From positions 1,116,001-1,180,000 of the forward strand of contig NZ_CP130720.1 of the NCBI RefSeq assembly GCF_035984415.1: a DNA stretch of 64,000 nucleotides, in the 5' to 3' direction. Numbering within the stretch: position 1 is the first letter of the stretch; the number at the start of each line of letters is the position of its first letter. The notes under the pieces were generated by a model. It was given only the letters and a program-made list of their open reading frames with translations, had not been told where the DNA came from and made no database searches. Shown piece by piece: positions 49,438 through 57,814 of this stretch. This stretch comes from Streptomyces sp. NBC_01296 (GTDB taxonomy: Bacteria; Actinomycetota; Actinomycetes; Streptomycetales; Streptomycetaceae). Both the position numbers and the translations under genes were made by a program.

Positions 49438-51339
49438 ATGGACATGGAAGTTACCGCCTGGACATCGCTGCACAGCGCGATGAACGCCCAGCAGGACCGG
49501 CGCCCGCTCTCCCGGGCGAGCCTGCGCCGGGTCGCCGCATTCGCCCGCCCGCACCGCCGCGGGCTCACCCTGTTCCTGCTGCTCAGCGTGGTGACCGCAC
49601 TGCTCGCGGTGGCCACCCCGGTCCTCGCGAGCCGGGTGGTCACCGCCATCGTGGACGGCCGGGACAGCGGTGCGGTCACCCGGCTCGCCGTGCTCATCGC
49701 GGTGATCGCGGTTGCGGAGGCGGGGCTCGGGCTGCTCACCCGCAAGCTGTCGGCCACGCTCGGGGAGGGGCTGATCCTGGATCTGCGCACGGCCGTCTTC
49801 GACCACGTGCAGCGCATGCCGGTCGCCTTCTTCACCCGGACCCGCACCGGCGCGCTGGTCAGCCGGCTCAACAACGATGTGATCGGCGCCCAGCGGGCGT
49901 TCAGCAACACCCTGTCCGGCGTGGTCGCCAACACGGTGACCCTGCTGCTGACGCTGGCCGTGATGCTGAGCATCTCCTGGCAGATCACCCTGCTGGCCCT
50001 CGTCCTGCTGCCCGTGTTCGTGCTGCCGGCGCGCCGGATGGGGACGCGGATGGCCGCCATGCAGCGGGAGGCGTCGACGCTGAACGCGGCGATGGGAACG
50101 CAGATGACGGAGCGTTTCTCCGCTCCGGGCGCCACCCTCGTCAAGCTGTTCGGGCGGCCCGCGGACGAGTCCGCGGAATTCGCGGCGCGGGCGGCGCGCG
50201 TACGGGACATCGGGATCCGTGCGGCGATGGCCCAGTCGGCGTTCATCACCGCGCTCACCCTGGTCTCGGCCCTCGCGCTCGCGCTCGTCTACGGGCTCGG
50301 CGGGTACTACGCCCTGCGCGGGACCCTGGACGCCGGGAGCGTCGTCGCCCTCGCCCTGCTCCTGACCAGGCTGTACGCCCCGCTGACCTCGCTCGCCGGG
50401 GCCCGCGTCGAGGTGATGAGCGCCCTGGTGAGCTTCGAGCGGGTCTTCGAGATCCTCGACCTGAAGCCGCTGATCGCCCAGAAGCCGGACGCCCGCCGGG
50501 TGCCGGACGGGCCGGTGGCCGTGGAGTTCGACCGGGTCTCCTTCGGCTACCCCTCCCCCGACAAGGTCTCGCTCGCCTCGCTGGAGGAGGTCGCGGTCCT
50601 CGACGCGCGCGGCGGTACGCAGGTCCTGCACGAGGTGTCGTTCCGCGCCGAGCCCGGGCAGATGATCGCCCTGGTCGGCTCGTCCGGCGCGGGCAAGTCG
50701 ACCATCGCGCAGCTGCTGCCGCGGCTGTACGACGCCGATGCGGGCGCCGTCCGCCTGGGCGGGGTCGACGTACGGGACCTCACGGCCGACTCCATCCGGG
50801 AGACGCTGGGCATGGTCACCCAGGACGGGCACCTGTTCCACGAGACGGTGCGGTCCAACCTGCTGGCCCGGCCCGATGCGGGCGAGGAGGAGATCTGGGA
50901 GGCCCTGCGCCGCTCGCGGCTGGACGGGCTGGTCGCCTCGCTGCCGGACGGGCTGGACACGGTGGTCGGCGAGCGCGGCTACCGCCTCTCGGGCGGTGAG
51001 CGGCAGCGGCTGACCATCGCGCGGCTGCTGCTGGCCCGGCAGCGGGTGGTGATCCTGGACGAGGCCACGGCGCATCTGGACTCCACCTCGGAGGCGGCGG
51101 TGCAGGAGGCCCTGGGCGAGGCCCTGGCGGGCCGGACCGCGGTCGTCATCGCGCACCGGCTGTCGACCGTGCAGGCGGCCGACCTGATCCTGGTCGTCGA
51201 GGAGGGCCGGATCGTGGAGCGTGGGACGCACACGGAGCTGCTGGCCGCGGGCGGGCGGTACGAGGAGCTGTACCGGACCCAGTTCGCGGCGGCGGACGCC
51301 ACCGCTCCGGGCGGCGCCGTACCGGCTGCGGGAGCATGA
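49438..51339 (+). CDS. ABC exporter (fused membrane and ATPase domains), SoxR-regulated type
   Basis: A 633-residue half-transporter. Six membrane helices occupy residues 40 to about 330 (LTLFLLLSVVTALLAVATPV and others). The ATPase domain follows with Walker A GSSGAGKST, Q-loop MVTQDGHLFHETV, signature LSGGERQRL, Walker B VVILDEATAHLD and IAHRLSTVQAAD. It is expected to work as a homodimer exporting drug-like or redox-active compounds. In Streptomyces coelicolor, SoxR controls a small set of genes that includes an ABC transporter of this type. The SoxR box at 49400-49430 makes this the probable equivalent. No soxR gene is in the window. Confidence 0.9.
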   Translation: MDMEVTAWTSLHSAMNAQQDRRPLSRASLRRVAAFARPHRRGLTLFLLLSVVTALLAVATPVLASRVVTAIVDGRDSGAVTRLAVLIAVIAVAEAGLGLLTRKLSATLGEGLILDLRTAVFDHVQRMPVAFFTRTRTGALVSRLNNDVIGAQRAFSNTLSGVVANTVTLLLTLAVMLSISWQITLLALVLLPVFVLPARRMGTRMAAMQREASTLNAAMGTQMTERFSAPGATLVKLFGRPADESAEFAARAARVRDIGIRAAMAQSAFITALTLVSALALALVYGLGGYYALRGTLDAGSVVALALLLTRLYAPLTSLAGARVEVMSALVSFERVFEILDLKPLIAQKPDARRVPDGPVAVEFDRVSFGYPSPDKVSLASLEEVAVLDARGGTQVLHEVSFRAEPGQMIALVGSSGAGKSTIAQLLPRLYDADAGAVRLGGVDVRDLTADSIRETLGMVTQDGHLFHETVRSNLLARPDAGEEEIWEALRRSRLDGLVASLPDGLDTVVGERGYRLSGGERQRLTIARLLLARQRVVILDEATAHLDSTSEAAVQEALGEALAGRTAVVIAHRLSTVQAADLILVVEEGRIVERGTHTELLAAGGRYEELYRTQFAAADATAPGGAVPAAGA

Positions 51340-51403
51340 TGCCGGGAGGCCCGCGAGCGGCGGGCCGCCGCCGACCACCGACCGTGGAGCACGTGGAGCA
51401 CCG

Positions 51404-51784
51404 ATGGACATCAAGCTGGAGCTGGTCGCCGTCCCCGTCACCGACGTCGACCGGGCCAAGGCCTTCTACGAGCGGGTCGGCTTCCACGCCGATCACGACG
51501 TCACCGTGAGCGAGGACATCCGCTTCGTGCAGCTGACCCCGCCGGGGTCGGCCTGCTCGATCGCCCTGGGCAAGGGCCTCACCCGGATGGTCCCCGGCTC
51601 GCTGGACAACCTGCAGGTCGTCGTCACCGACATCGAGGAGGCGTACGAGGACCTGCGCGGCCGGGGCGTCGAGGTGACGGAGATCCAGGACATGCCGTGG
51701 GGCTCGTTCGTCTACTTCTCCGACCCCGACGGCAACGGCTGGGCGGTGCAGCAGACGACCCCGCGCCCGACGGGCGCGGGGTGA
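51404..51784 (+). CDS. VOC family protein (glyoxalase/bleomycin resistance-like)
   Basis: A 126-residue protein from ATG 51404 after GGAG. It has a single VOC fold: VAVPVTDVDRAKAFYERVGF, IRFVQLTPPGSACSIALG, LDNLQVVVTDIEEAYEDLRG and VYFSDPDGNGWAVQQT, the last with the usual metal-side Asp. It lies 64 bp after the ABC exporter and before an NAD-binding oxidoreductase, all on one strand, so it probably shares the SoxR-controlled transcript. It may bind or modify the compound exported by the pump, which is inference. Confidence 0.87.
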   Translation: MDIKLELVAVPVTDVDRAKAFYERVGFHADHDVTVSEDIRFVQLTPPGSACSIALGKGLTRMVPGSLDNLQVVVTDIEEAYEDLRGRGVEVTEIQDMPWGSFVYFSDPDGNGWAVQQTTPRPTGAG

Positions 51785-51851
51785 CACACCGGTGGCGCGC
51801 GGCGTCCAGACTGGGCGGGCAACTGGACGCATCCGGAAGGGAAGTGGCGCC

Positions 51852-52712
51852 ATGGAGACTGTCGCACTGCTGGGCACCGGGATCATGGGCTCGGGGATGG
51901 CCCGGAACCTGCTGCGGGCCGGGCTCGGGCTGCGGGTGTGGAACCGGACCCGGGAGAAGGCCGAGCCGCTGGCCGCGGAGGGCGCGGTCGTCGCGGACAG
52001 CCCGGCCGAGGCGGTCGCCGGGGCCGATGTGGTGTTGACCATGCTGACGGACGGCCCGGCGGTGGCTCAGGCGATGGCCGCGGCCGCGCCGGGGCTGCGT
52101 GCCGGGCAGGTGTGGGCGCAGATGAGCACGGTCGGCGTGCCCGCGCTCGAGGAACTGGCCGCCTTCGCCCGGGAGCACGGCCTGGTGTTCGTGGACGCCC
52201 CGGTGCAGGGGACCCGGCAGCCCGCCGAGGCCGGGACGCTGGTGGTACTGGCCTCCGGGCCGGCGGATCCGCGGCTGGAGCCGGTGTTCGCCGCGGTGGG
52301 CGCCAAGACGCTCCGGGCCGGGGAGGAGGCGGGGGCGGCGACGCGGCTGAAGCTGACGACGGTCGGGTACGCGATCACCTTGACGGCTGCGGTCGGCGAG
52401 GCCATCGCGCTGGCGGAGGGCCTGGGGGTGGACCCGGGCCTGTTCGCGCAGGCGGTGACCGGTGGCCCGATGGACAACCCGTACCTCCAGGCGAAGATGA
52501 AGGCGGTCCTGGAACGGGACTTCGCCCCGAGCTTCACGGTGCACGGTGCCGAGAAGGACACCGGTCTGATCGCGGAGGCGGCGGACCGGGCGGGCGTGGC
52601 CGTCGACCTGGCCCGGGCCACCGCCGCCCGCCTCCACCGCGCGGCGGCCGGCGGCCACGCCGAACAGGACATGGCCGCCGCCTACTTCGCCGGCTTCGCC
52701 GACAAGCCTTAG
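51852..52712 (+). CDS. NAD(P)-dependent oxidoreductase, 3-hydroxyisobutyrate dehydrogenase family
   Basis: A 286-residue protein from ATG 51852, preceded by GGAAGGGAAG. The Rossmann motif LLGTGIMGSGMARNLLRAG is at the N-terminus. Then come VVLTMLTDGPAVAQAM, the substrate loop FVDAPVQGTRQPAEAGTL, and the catalytic-lysine helix RLKLTTVGYAITLTAA, followed by FTVHGAEKDTGLIAEAA. Beta-hydroxyacid dehydrogenases oxidise short hydroxy acids or reduce semialdehydes. It is the last gene of the likely exporter-VOC-dehydrogenase operon and ends in a 4-bp overlap with the convergent gene. Confidence 0.9.
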   Translation: METVALLGTGIMGSGMARNLLRAGLGLRVWNRTREKAEPLAAEGAVVADSPAEAVAGADVVLTMLTDGPAVAQAMAAAAPGLRAGQVWAQMSTVGVPALEELAAFAREHGLVFVDAPVQGTRQPAEAGTLVVLASGPADPRLEPVFAAVGAKTLRAGEEAGAATRLKLTTVGYAITLTAAVGEAIALAEGLGVDPGLFAQAVTGGPMDNPYLQAKMKAVLERDFAPSFTVHGAEKDTGLIAEAADRAGVAVDLARATAARLHRAAAGGHAEQDMAAAYFAGFADKP

Positions 52713-53626
52713 GCGTTCGCGGCCAGGCGGCGCATGACCGCCATCAGTTCGTCGGGCGGGACCACGGAGAAGGACCGGGTCGCGTCGTCGATCTGCGTCA
52801 GGCTCGTCACGGCGCCCTGGTGCCACCAGTACAGCCGCGGTGAAAGCGGGCCCGGATTGCTGTCCTGGTAGGCACCGAGCCCGAAGGCGGCCAGGTCGTT
52901 GACGGCGTCGACCACGTGGTGGTCCGCCAGCGGGTGGAAGACCAGGTGGTGCCGGCTCGGCACGGTGAACAGGGCGCCGTCGGCAGGGAGACGACTTCCC
53001 GTCACGCAATGGACGAGCTCGTCGAGGACCAGCGCCTTGCTCGCGACGAACATGGACTCGCCCGAGACGATGTGCAGCAGCCCGCCGCTCTGCGTGCGCG
53101 TCGTCTCGTACTCGACGGGCTCGGCGACCAGGTTGGCACGGCCGGCGGTGCGCAGCGCTTCGAGGCCGATGCCGGCGACGTCCTGGTCGTCGAGGATCCG
53201 CACGGCGTCGGGGAGGTCGAGTGCGAGCACCTCCAGCAGTCCGGGCGCGATGCGCCGGGTGTAGCCGAAGGAGGGGGCGGCCTGCGGCGGGATGGAGTCC
53301 TCGGGCACGAGCCGCAGGTATGCGCTGCGCAGCGTCCGGTCGGGGGCGTCCGCCGTCGACCGGGAGGCGTTGTCGAGGGCGGTGAAGTGCTGCTCCACGA
53401 TGCGGGGCCAGTCCCGCGGGTCGGCGCGGCGGACGAACTCGGCGAGGTTGTGCAGGGCCCGGGTGCCCTGGGGTGCGTGGACGGAGTCACCGGCGACGGT
53501 GACCTGTACGCCCTGGGCGGCATGGTGACGGTGCACCAGTTCCCGGAGGTGCTCGGCCTGGTGGGTCGTCAGGGCGGGCAGGTGGGGATCGTACGAGGTG
53601 GCGGACTTGGACCGGAAGAACTTCAT
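52709..53626 (-). CDS. conserved hypothetical protein (DUF1444-like possibility)
   Basis: A 305-residue soluble protein starting with the basic MKFFRSKSATSYDPHLP. It has a long helical N-terminal part and a second half of alternating strands (LLHIVSGESMFVASKALVLD, GALFTVPSRHHLVFHPLADH, DLAAFGLGAYQDSNPGPLSP). The arrangement recalls YtpQ/DUF1444 proteins, but the match is only by general impression. No membrane segment or catalytic motif is visible. It is convergent with the dehydrogenase gene and upstream of no operon partner. Confidence 0.65.
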   Translation of the reverse strand: MKFFRSKSATSYDPHLPALTTHQAEHLRELVHRHHAAQGVQVTVAGDSVHAPQGTRALHNLAEFVRRADPRDWPRIVEQHFTALDNASRSTADAPDRTLRSAYLRLVPEDSIPPQAAPSFGYTRRIAPGLLEVLALDLPDAVRILDDQDVAGIGLEALRTAGRANLVAEPVEYETTRTQSGGLLHIVSGESMFVASKALVLDELVHCVTGSRLPADGALFTVPSRHHLVFHPLADHHVVDAVNDLAAFGLGAYQDSNPGPLSPRLYWWHQGAVTSLTQIDDATRSFSVVPPDELMAVMRRLAANA

Positions 53627-53676
53627 GGCCCGACTCTATTGAATGACTTATTCCGTTCTGTCGGCCGGGAGGCCCG

Positions 53677-54393
53677 TCACGGGGTGGTCGGCGCCGGCGC
53701 GAGGACGTCGAGTTCTTCCAGGGCGCCCACCGCGATCTGCCGGGTCAGCGCCTCGGCGCGGGCCGCGTCGCCCTCGCGTACGGCCTCGGCGACCTGGACG
53801 TGCAGGGTGACGGCGGCCGGATCGGGGTCGTGGAACATCACCGCGTGCTGCGTACGGCCGGTCAGGACCTCGGCGACGACATCGCCGAGCCGGGCGAACA
53901 TCTCGTTGCCGGAGGCGTTCAGCACGATCCGGTGGAATGCGACGTCGTGGTGCAGGTAGCCGTCGAGCTGGTGGCCGCGCGAGGTGCGGACCATGCCGAG
54001 GGCGGCCTCCGTGAGCGCGGCGCACTGGTCGGGGGTGGCCCGGGCGGCGGCGAGGCCGGCCGCGACCGGCTCGATCGCGGAGCGCAGCACGGTCAGGGAG
54101 CGCAGCTGGCGGGGGCGGTCGGTGCCGGCGAGGCGCCAGCGGATGACGCGCGGGTCGTAGACGTTCCACTCCTCGGTCGGGCGCACGGTGACGCCGACCC
54201 GGCGGCGGGACTCGACCAACTGCATGGACTCCAGCACGCGGACGACCTCGCGGACCACGGTGCGCGAGGCGTCGAAGCGCTCGGCGATCTCGTCGGTGCG
54301 CAGGACGCTGCCCGGCGGGTGCTCCCCCGCGGTGATCGCCAGGCCGAGGGTGTCCAGCACGTGGGAGTGGAGTCCCTGGCCTTCAGTGGTCAT
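53677..54393 (-). CDS. gntR: GntR family repressor (FadR/FCD type), probable gluconate regulator
   Basis: A 238-residue protein. The winged HTH (PPGSVLRTDEIAERFDASRT, VVREVVRVLESMQLVESRRR) precedes an all-helical FCD domain with the metal ligands in YLHHDVAFHRIVLNASGN and LHVQVAEAVREGD. It is divergent from gluconokinase and the gluconate permease, the classical position of GntR repressors that are released by gluconate or gluconate 6-phosphate. A 13-bp dyad in the shared promoter region at 54458-54470 is the likely operator. The symbol rests on context rather than on a unique sequence feature. Confidence 0.88.
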   Translation of the reverse strand: MTTEGQGLHSHVLDTLGLAITAGEHPPGSVLRTDEIAERFDASRTVVREVVRVLESMQLVESRRRVGVTVRPTEEWNVYDPRVIRWRLAGTDRPRQLRSLTVLRSAIEPVAAGLAAARATPDQCAALTEAALGMVRTSRGHQLDGYLHHDVAFHRIVLNASGNEMFARLGDVVAEVLTGRTQHAVMFHDPDPAAVTLHVQVAEAVREGDAARAEALTRQIAVGALEELDVLAPAPTTP

Positions 54394-54457
54394 GGCGCAA
54401 GCGTACGGTGACGTCTCGGCGAACCAAAGATGTGATGTTTGCCGCCGGACTCTTGAA

Positions 54458-54470
54458 TAAGTACTACTTA
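54458..54470. promoter_or_regulatory. dyad operator in gntR-gntK divergent region
   Basis: TAAGTA and TACTTA flank a central C, a perfect 13-bp dyad in an AT-rich island between the repressor and the kinase gene. It lies about 30 bp upstream of the kinase start, where repressor binding would block the promoter. The assignment to GntR is inferred from position. Confidence 0.5.
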
Positions 54471-54498
54471 ATAGGTTTCAGTGAGGGCGCACGAACCG

Positions 54499-55074
54499 AT
54501 GTCGACGAAGACAGCGAGGTACGACGTGAGCGGCACCCAGCGCGTGCTGGTGGTGATGGGCGTGGCCGGCACGGGCAAGACGACCGTGGGCAGGCTGCTC
54601 GCGGACGCGCTCGGCCTTCCGTACGTGGAGGGCGACGCGTTCCACCCGGCGGCCAACGTCGCCAAGATGTCCGTCGGGATTCCGCTGGACGACGCCGACC
54701 GGTGGCCCTGGCTGGACGCCATCGGGGAGTGGATCCGCGCCCGGCCCGCGGGCCGGGGCGCGGTGCTGGCCTCGTCGGCGCTCAAGCGCGCCTACCGCGA
54801 CCGGCTGCGCAGCGCCGCGCCCGACGCGGTGTTCGTGCACCTCACCGGAGAACGCCCGCTGATCGAGCGGCGGATGGCGGCCCGCACGGGCCATTTCATG
54901 CCGGCCGCCCTGCTGGATTCGCAGTTCGCCACGCTGGAGCCGCTCCAGCAGGACGAACTCGGCGTCGTCGTCGACGTGTCCGGATCACCCGAGGAGATCA
55001 CCGAACGGGCCCTGGCCGCGCTGTCCGCGCTGCCCGGCATGTGCCCGCCCGCCGCTCCCTCCCGAGAAAGCTAA
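54499..55074 (+). CDS. gntK: gluconokinase
   Basis: A 191-residue protein from ATG 54499 with GAGGG 11 bases upstream; a GTG at 54481 has no ribosome site. Walker A is GVAGTGKTTVG. Family-specific motifs follow: VEGDAFHPAANVAKMSVGIP (the FHP motif contacts gluconate), DRWPWLDAIGEW and LASSALKRAYRDRLR. It phosphorylates D-gluconate to 6-phosphogluconate with ATP in the cytosol, feeding the pentose phosphate pathway. It lies 10 bp before the permease gene and is controlled by the divergent GntR. Confidence 0.93.
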   Translation: MSTKTARYDVSGTQRVLVVMGVAGTGKTTVGRLLADALGLPYVEGDAFHPAANVAKMSVGIPLDDADRWPWLDAIGEWIRARPAGRGAVLASSALKRAYRDRLRSAAPDAVFVHLTGERPLIERRMAARTGHFMPAALLDSQFATLEPLQQDELGVVVDVSGSPEEITERALAALSALPGMCPPAAPSRES

Positions 55075-55084
55075 GGAACCCACC

Positions 55085-56482
55085 GTGACAGGTCTCAGCG
55101 TCGAGATACTGGCCGCGGCCGCGCCCGCCCCGATCACCTCGGCCGGGGACGCCCGGCTGGGCGTGGCCGTCCTCGCGGGCATCGCCGTCATCGTCCTGCT
55201 CATCACCCGCCTCAAGCTGCACGCCTTCCTGGCGCTGACGGTCGGTTCGCTCGCCCTCGGGGTGTTCGCGGGCGCCCCGCTGGACAAGACCATCGCGAGT
55301 TTCACGGCCGGGCTCGGCGCCACGGTCGCGGGGGTCGGCGTACTGATCGCGCTCGGCGCGATCCTCGGCAGGCTGCTCGCGGACTCGGGCGGCGCCGACG
55401 AGATCGTCGACACCATCCTCGCCAAGGCCAAGGGCCGGGCGATGCCCTGGGCCATGGTGCTGATCGCCTCGGTGATCGGGCTGCCGCTCTTCTTCGAGGT
55501 CGGCATCGTGCTGCTGATCCCGGTGGTGCTGCTCGTGGCCAAGCGCGGCAACTACTCGCTGATGCGGATCGGCATCCCGGCGCTGGCCGGGCTCTCCGTG
55601 ATGCACGGGCTGATCCCGCCGCACCCCGGCCCGCTCGTCGCCATCGACGCGCTCCACGCGAACCTCGGCGTCACCCTCGCCCTCGGCGTGGTGGTGGCGA
55701 TCCCGACCGTGATCATCGCCGGGCCGCTGTTCTCGAAGTACGCGGCCCGCTGGGTGGACATCCCGGCGCCCGAGCACATGATCCCGCAGCGGCCGTCGGC
55801 GGAGCTCGAGCACCGCCCCCGGTTCGGGGCGACGGTGTTCACCGTGCTGCTGCCCGTGGCGCTGATGCTGATCAAGGCACTGGTCGACATCGTTGTCGAC
55901 GACCCCGAGAACGGCCTGCAGCGGGTCACGGACGCCGCGGGATCCCCGCTGATCGCCCTGCTCACGGCAGTGCTGGTGGGCATGTTCACCCTCGGCCGGG
56001 CGGCCGGGTTCACCAAGGCGCGGATCTCCACGACCGTGGAGAAGTCGCTGGCCCCGATCGCGGGCATCCTGCTGATCGTGGGCGCGGGCGGAGGCTTCAA
56101 GCAGACCCTGATCGACGCGGGTGTCGGCCGGATGATCCTGGAGCTGTCGCAGAGCTGGTCCATCCCCGCCCTGCTGCTGGCCTGGTTGATCGCGGTGGCC
56201 ATCCGCCTGGCCACGGGCTCGGCGACGGTCGCCACGATCTCGGCGGCCGGCCTGGTCGCCCCCCTCGCGGCGGGCATGTCGAGCACGGAGACGGCGCTGC
56301 TGGTGCTGGCGATCGGATCGGGCTCGCTGTTCTTCAGCCACGTCAACGACGCCGGGTTCTGGCTGGTCAAGGAGTACTTCGGCATGACGGTCGGACAGAC
56401 GGTCAAGACCTGGTCGGTGATGGAGACCATCATCTCGGTGGTCGGCCTGGGCTTCGTCCTGCTGCTGTCACTGGTCCTGTGA
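55085..56482 (+). CDS. gntP: gluconate:H+ symporter, GntP family
   Basis: A 465-residue membrane protein with about 12-14 helices, starting at GTG 55085 after AAGGAACCC. Family features include LGVFAGAPLDKTIASFTAGL, ADEIVDTILAKAKGRAMPWA, GLPLFFEVGIVLLIPVV, HGLIPPHPGPLVAIDAL and LATGSATVATISAAGLVAP. GntP permeases import gluconate and related aldonates with protons. With gntR and gntK it makes a complete uptake and phosphorylation module. Confidence 0.93.
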   Translation: MTGLSVEILAAAAPAPITSAGDARLGVAVLAGIAVIVLLITRLKLHAFLALTVGSLALGVFAGAPLDKTIASFTAGLGATVAGVGVLIALGAILGRLLADSGGADEIVDTILAKAKGRAMPWAMVLIASVIGLPLFFEVGIVLLIPVVLLVAKRGNYSLMRIGIPALAGLSVMHGLIPPHPGPLVAIDALHANLGVTLALGVVVAIPTVIIAGPLFSKYAARWVDIPAPEHMIPQRPSAELEHRPRFGATVFTVLLPVALMLIKALVDIVVDDPENGLQRVTDAAGSPLIALLTAVLVGMFTLGRAAGFTKARISTTVEKSLAPIAGILLIVGAGGGFKQTLIDAGVGRMILELSQSWSIPALLLAWLIAVAIRLATGSATVATISAAGLVAPLAAGMSSTETALLVLAIGSGSLFFSHVNDAGFWLVKEYFGMTVGQTVKTWSVMETIISVVGLGFVLLLSLVL

Positions 56483-56631
56483 GGAGAGGACCGGCCGCCC
56501 GTGGCCGCGGGCCGCGGGTGTTTGCGACACCTCGCCGCCTTGGGCCACCGCTGCTTTAGGCCATTTGGCGATCAAGATACTATTTCGCTCCTCGTACATG
56601 GACCACGCGGAGGGGGCGCACCACCACGGGA

Positions 56632-56984
56632 CTGAGCGAGGAGATATCCGACTACCGGGAAGGCCGGGGGGATCCAGGGCGGCTGGTCGGCGAGTTCCAC
56701 CGCACGGCCCTGCTCGTTCCGGTCACCGGCGCCACCCGAGCGGGAGCGGGTGCCGGTGACGCCGCCGGCGGTCTGATGTCGGCTCTGTCGGGCGGGATCC
56801 GCTGGTTCTACGGGTTCACTGACGAGGAGTCGTTGTTCCGGTTCGCCAGGGCCCGCGGGGAGGACGGCCGGGAGTGGCGGTGAACGTGGCCGACCAGGAC
56901 GGGTCGATGCTGTTCCCGCCGGTGGCCGGCATCGTTCCCGACGCCTGCGCCGTCGACGTCGCGCCCGACGGGGCGGTGGCCTGA
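56632..56984 (+). pseudogene. SseB-like domain protein gene, broken
   Basis: The first frame (from about 56632, no good start codon, probable CTG or lost GTG) reads LSEEISDYREGRGDPGRLVG, FHRTALLVPVTG and GIRWFYGFTDEESLFRFARA, then stops at 56881-56883. The next frame, from GTG 56880, reads VADQDGSMLFPPVAGIVPDA and stops at 56984. Intact relatives join these two parts through about 20 residues that are missing here. SseB-domain proteins often accompany WXG/type VII-type secretion genes in Streptomyces. The ATG of the carrier-toxin gene overlaps the final TGA. Confidence 0.65.
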
Positions 56985-57801
56985 TGGCGGGCGATGGTGA
57001 CCTTGAGGTCTCGCCGGCGGCGGTCGCGTCCATCCAAGTCGGTCTGCGGGCGGCGATAGCGGAGTTGCGGGAGTCCGGCGATGCGGCCGGGGCCTCGCAG
57101 GGCTCGGGGTTCGAGAACCTGTCGATGACGGGGATGGAAACCGGGCACGCGGGGCTGGCCACGGACTTCGAGGACTTCTGCGAGCGCTGGGAATGGGGGG
57201 TACGCGCCCTGATCCAGGACGCCTCCACCCTGGCGGCGAACCTCGGCATCGCCGCGGGGACGATGTGGGAGGAGGACCAGTACGTCCAGGGCGCGTTCAA
57301 GGTGGCCGCGAACGCCTCGTACGGCAATCCGCACGCCAGTGAGGACGAGATCGAGCAGAAGTCCTGGGGCGACATCTTCAGCGCGGACGTCTACAAGCCG
57401 GACTACAGCGCCGAGTCGTTCGAGAAGGGCGCGCAGGACAGGCGCAGGAGGGGAAGATCAAGAAGGCCGGCAACTACCACGGGGACACCCGGCACGGCTT
57501 CACCGACGAACGGGTCCTCGAGATCCTCAAGAACCCCGACGCGGTGTACCACTCGACGGCGAACAGCGGAAACCTGATCTTCAGGCAGGGCGAGGACGTC
57601 GTGGTGACGACGGGTGGTCCTCCGGGAGCGGGCAACGCCATCACGGCGTACGGTCCGTCAGGCGTCCTCGGCGAGTCCGGGGCGAAGGCCACGGGTGGCT
57701 TGCCCACCGACCGCGGCAATCCGATTACCCACGAAGACGTTGTGGAGGGCAGAATTCCGGCCAAGCAAGGCTACATGGCTCCGGCCGTACAGATCCGATG
57801 A
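56984..57801 (+). pseudogene. WXG-type carrier with C-terminal toxin domain, split by a one-base frameshift
   Basis: The first frame (ATG 56984) encodes a helical type VII-style carrier of about 150 residues with FEDFCERWEWGVRALIQDAS and LGIAAGTMWEEDQYVQG. It loses sense after FEKGAQ at about 57437. The neighbouring frame then reads QEGKIKKAGNYHGDTRHGFT, ERVLEILKNPDAVYHSTANS, LIFRQGEDVVVTTGG and NAITAYGPSG, stopping at 57801. The second part looks like a small nuclease-type toxin domain (BECR-like pattern), by inference. One extra base near 57440 (GACAGG to GACAAGG, for example) would fuse both parts. As read, the protein ends at 57577 with an Arg/Thr-rich tail. It could be a true decay, a phase-variable switch or an assembly error. 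Confidence 0.65.
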
Positions 57802-57814
57802 GGCGGCATTCCCC

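Noticed and set aside
56565..56759. A 64-codon frame starting MDHAEGAHHHGTERG
   Set aside because: The SseB-like reading occupies the neighbouring frame and matches a known family. This frame is a shadow.
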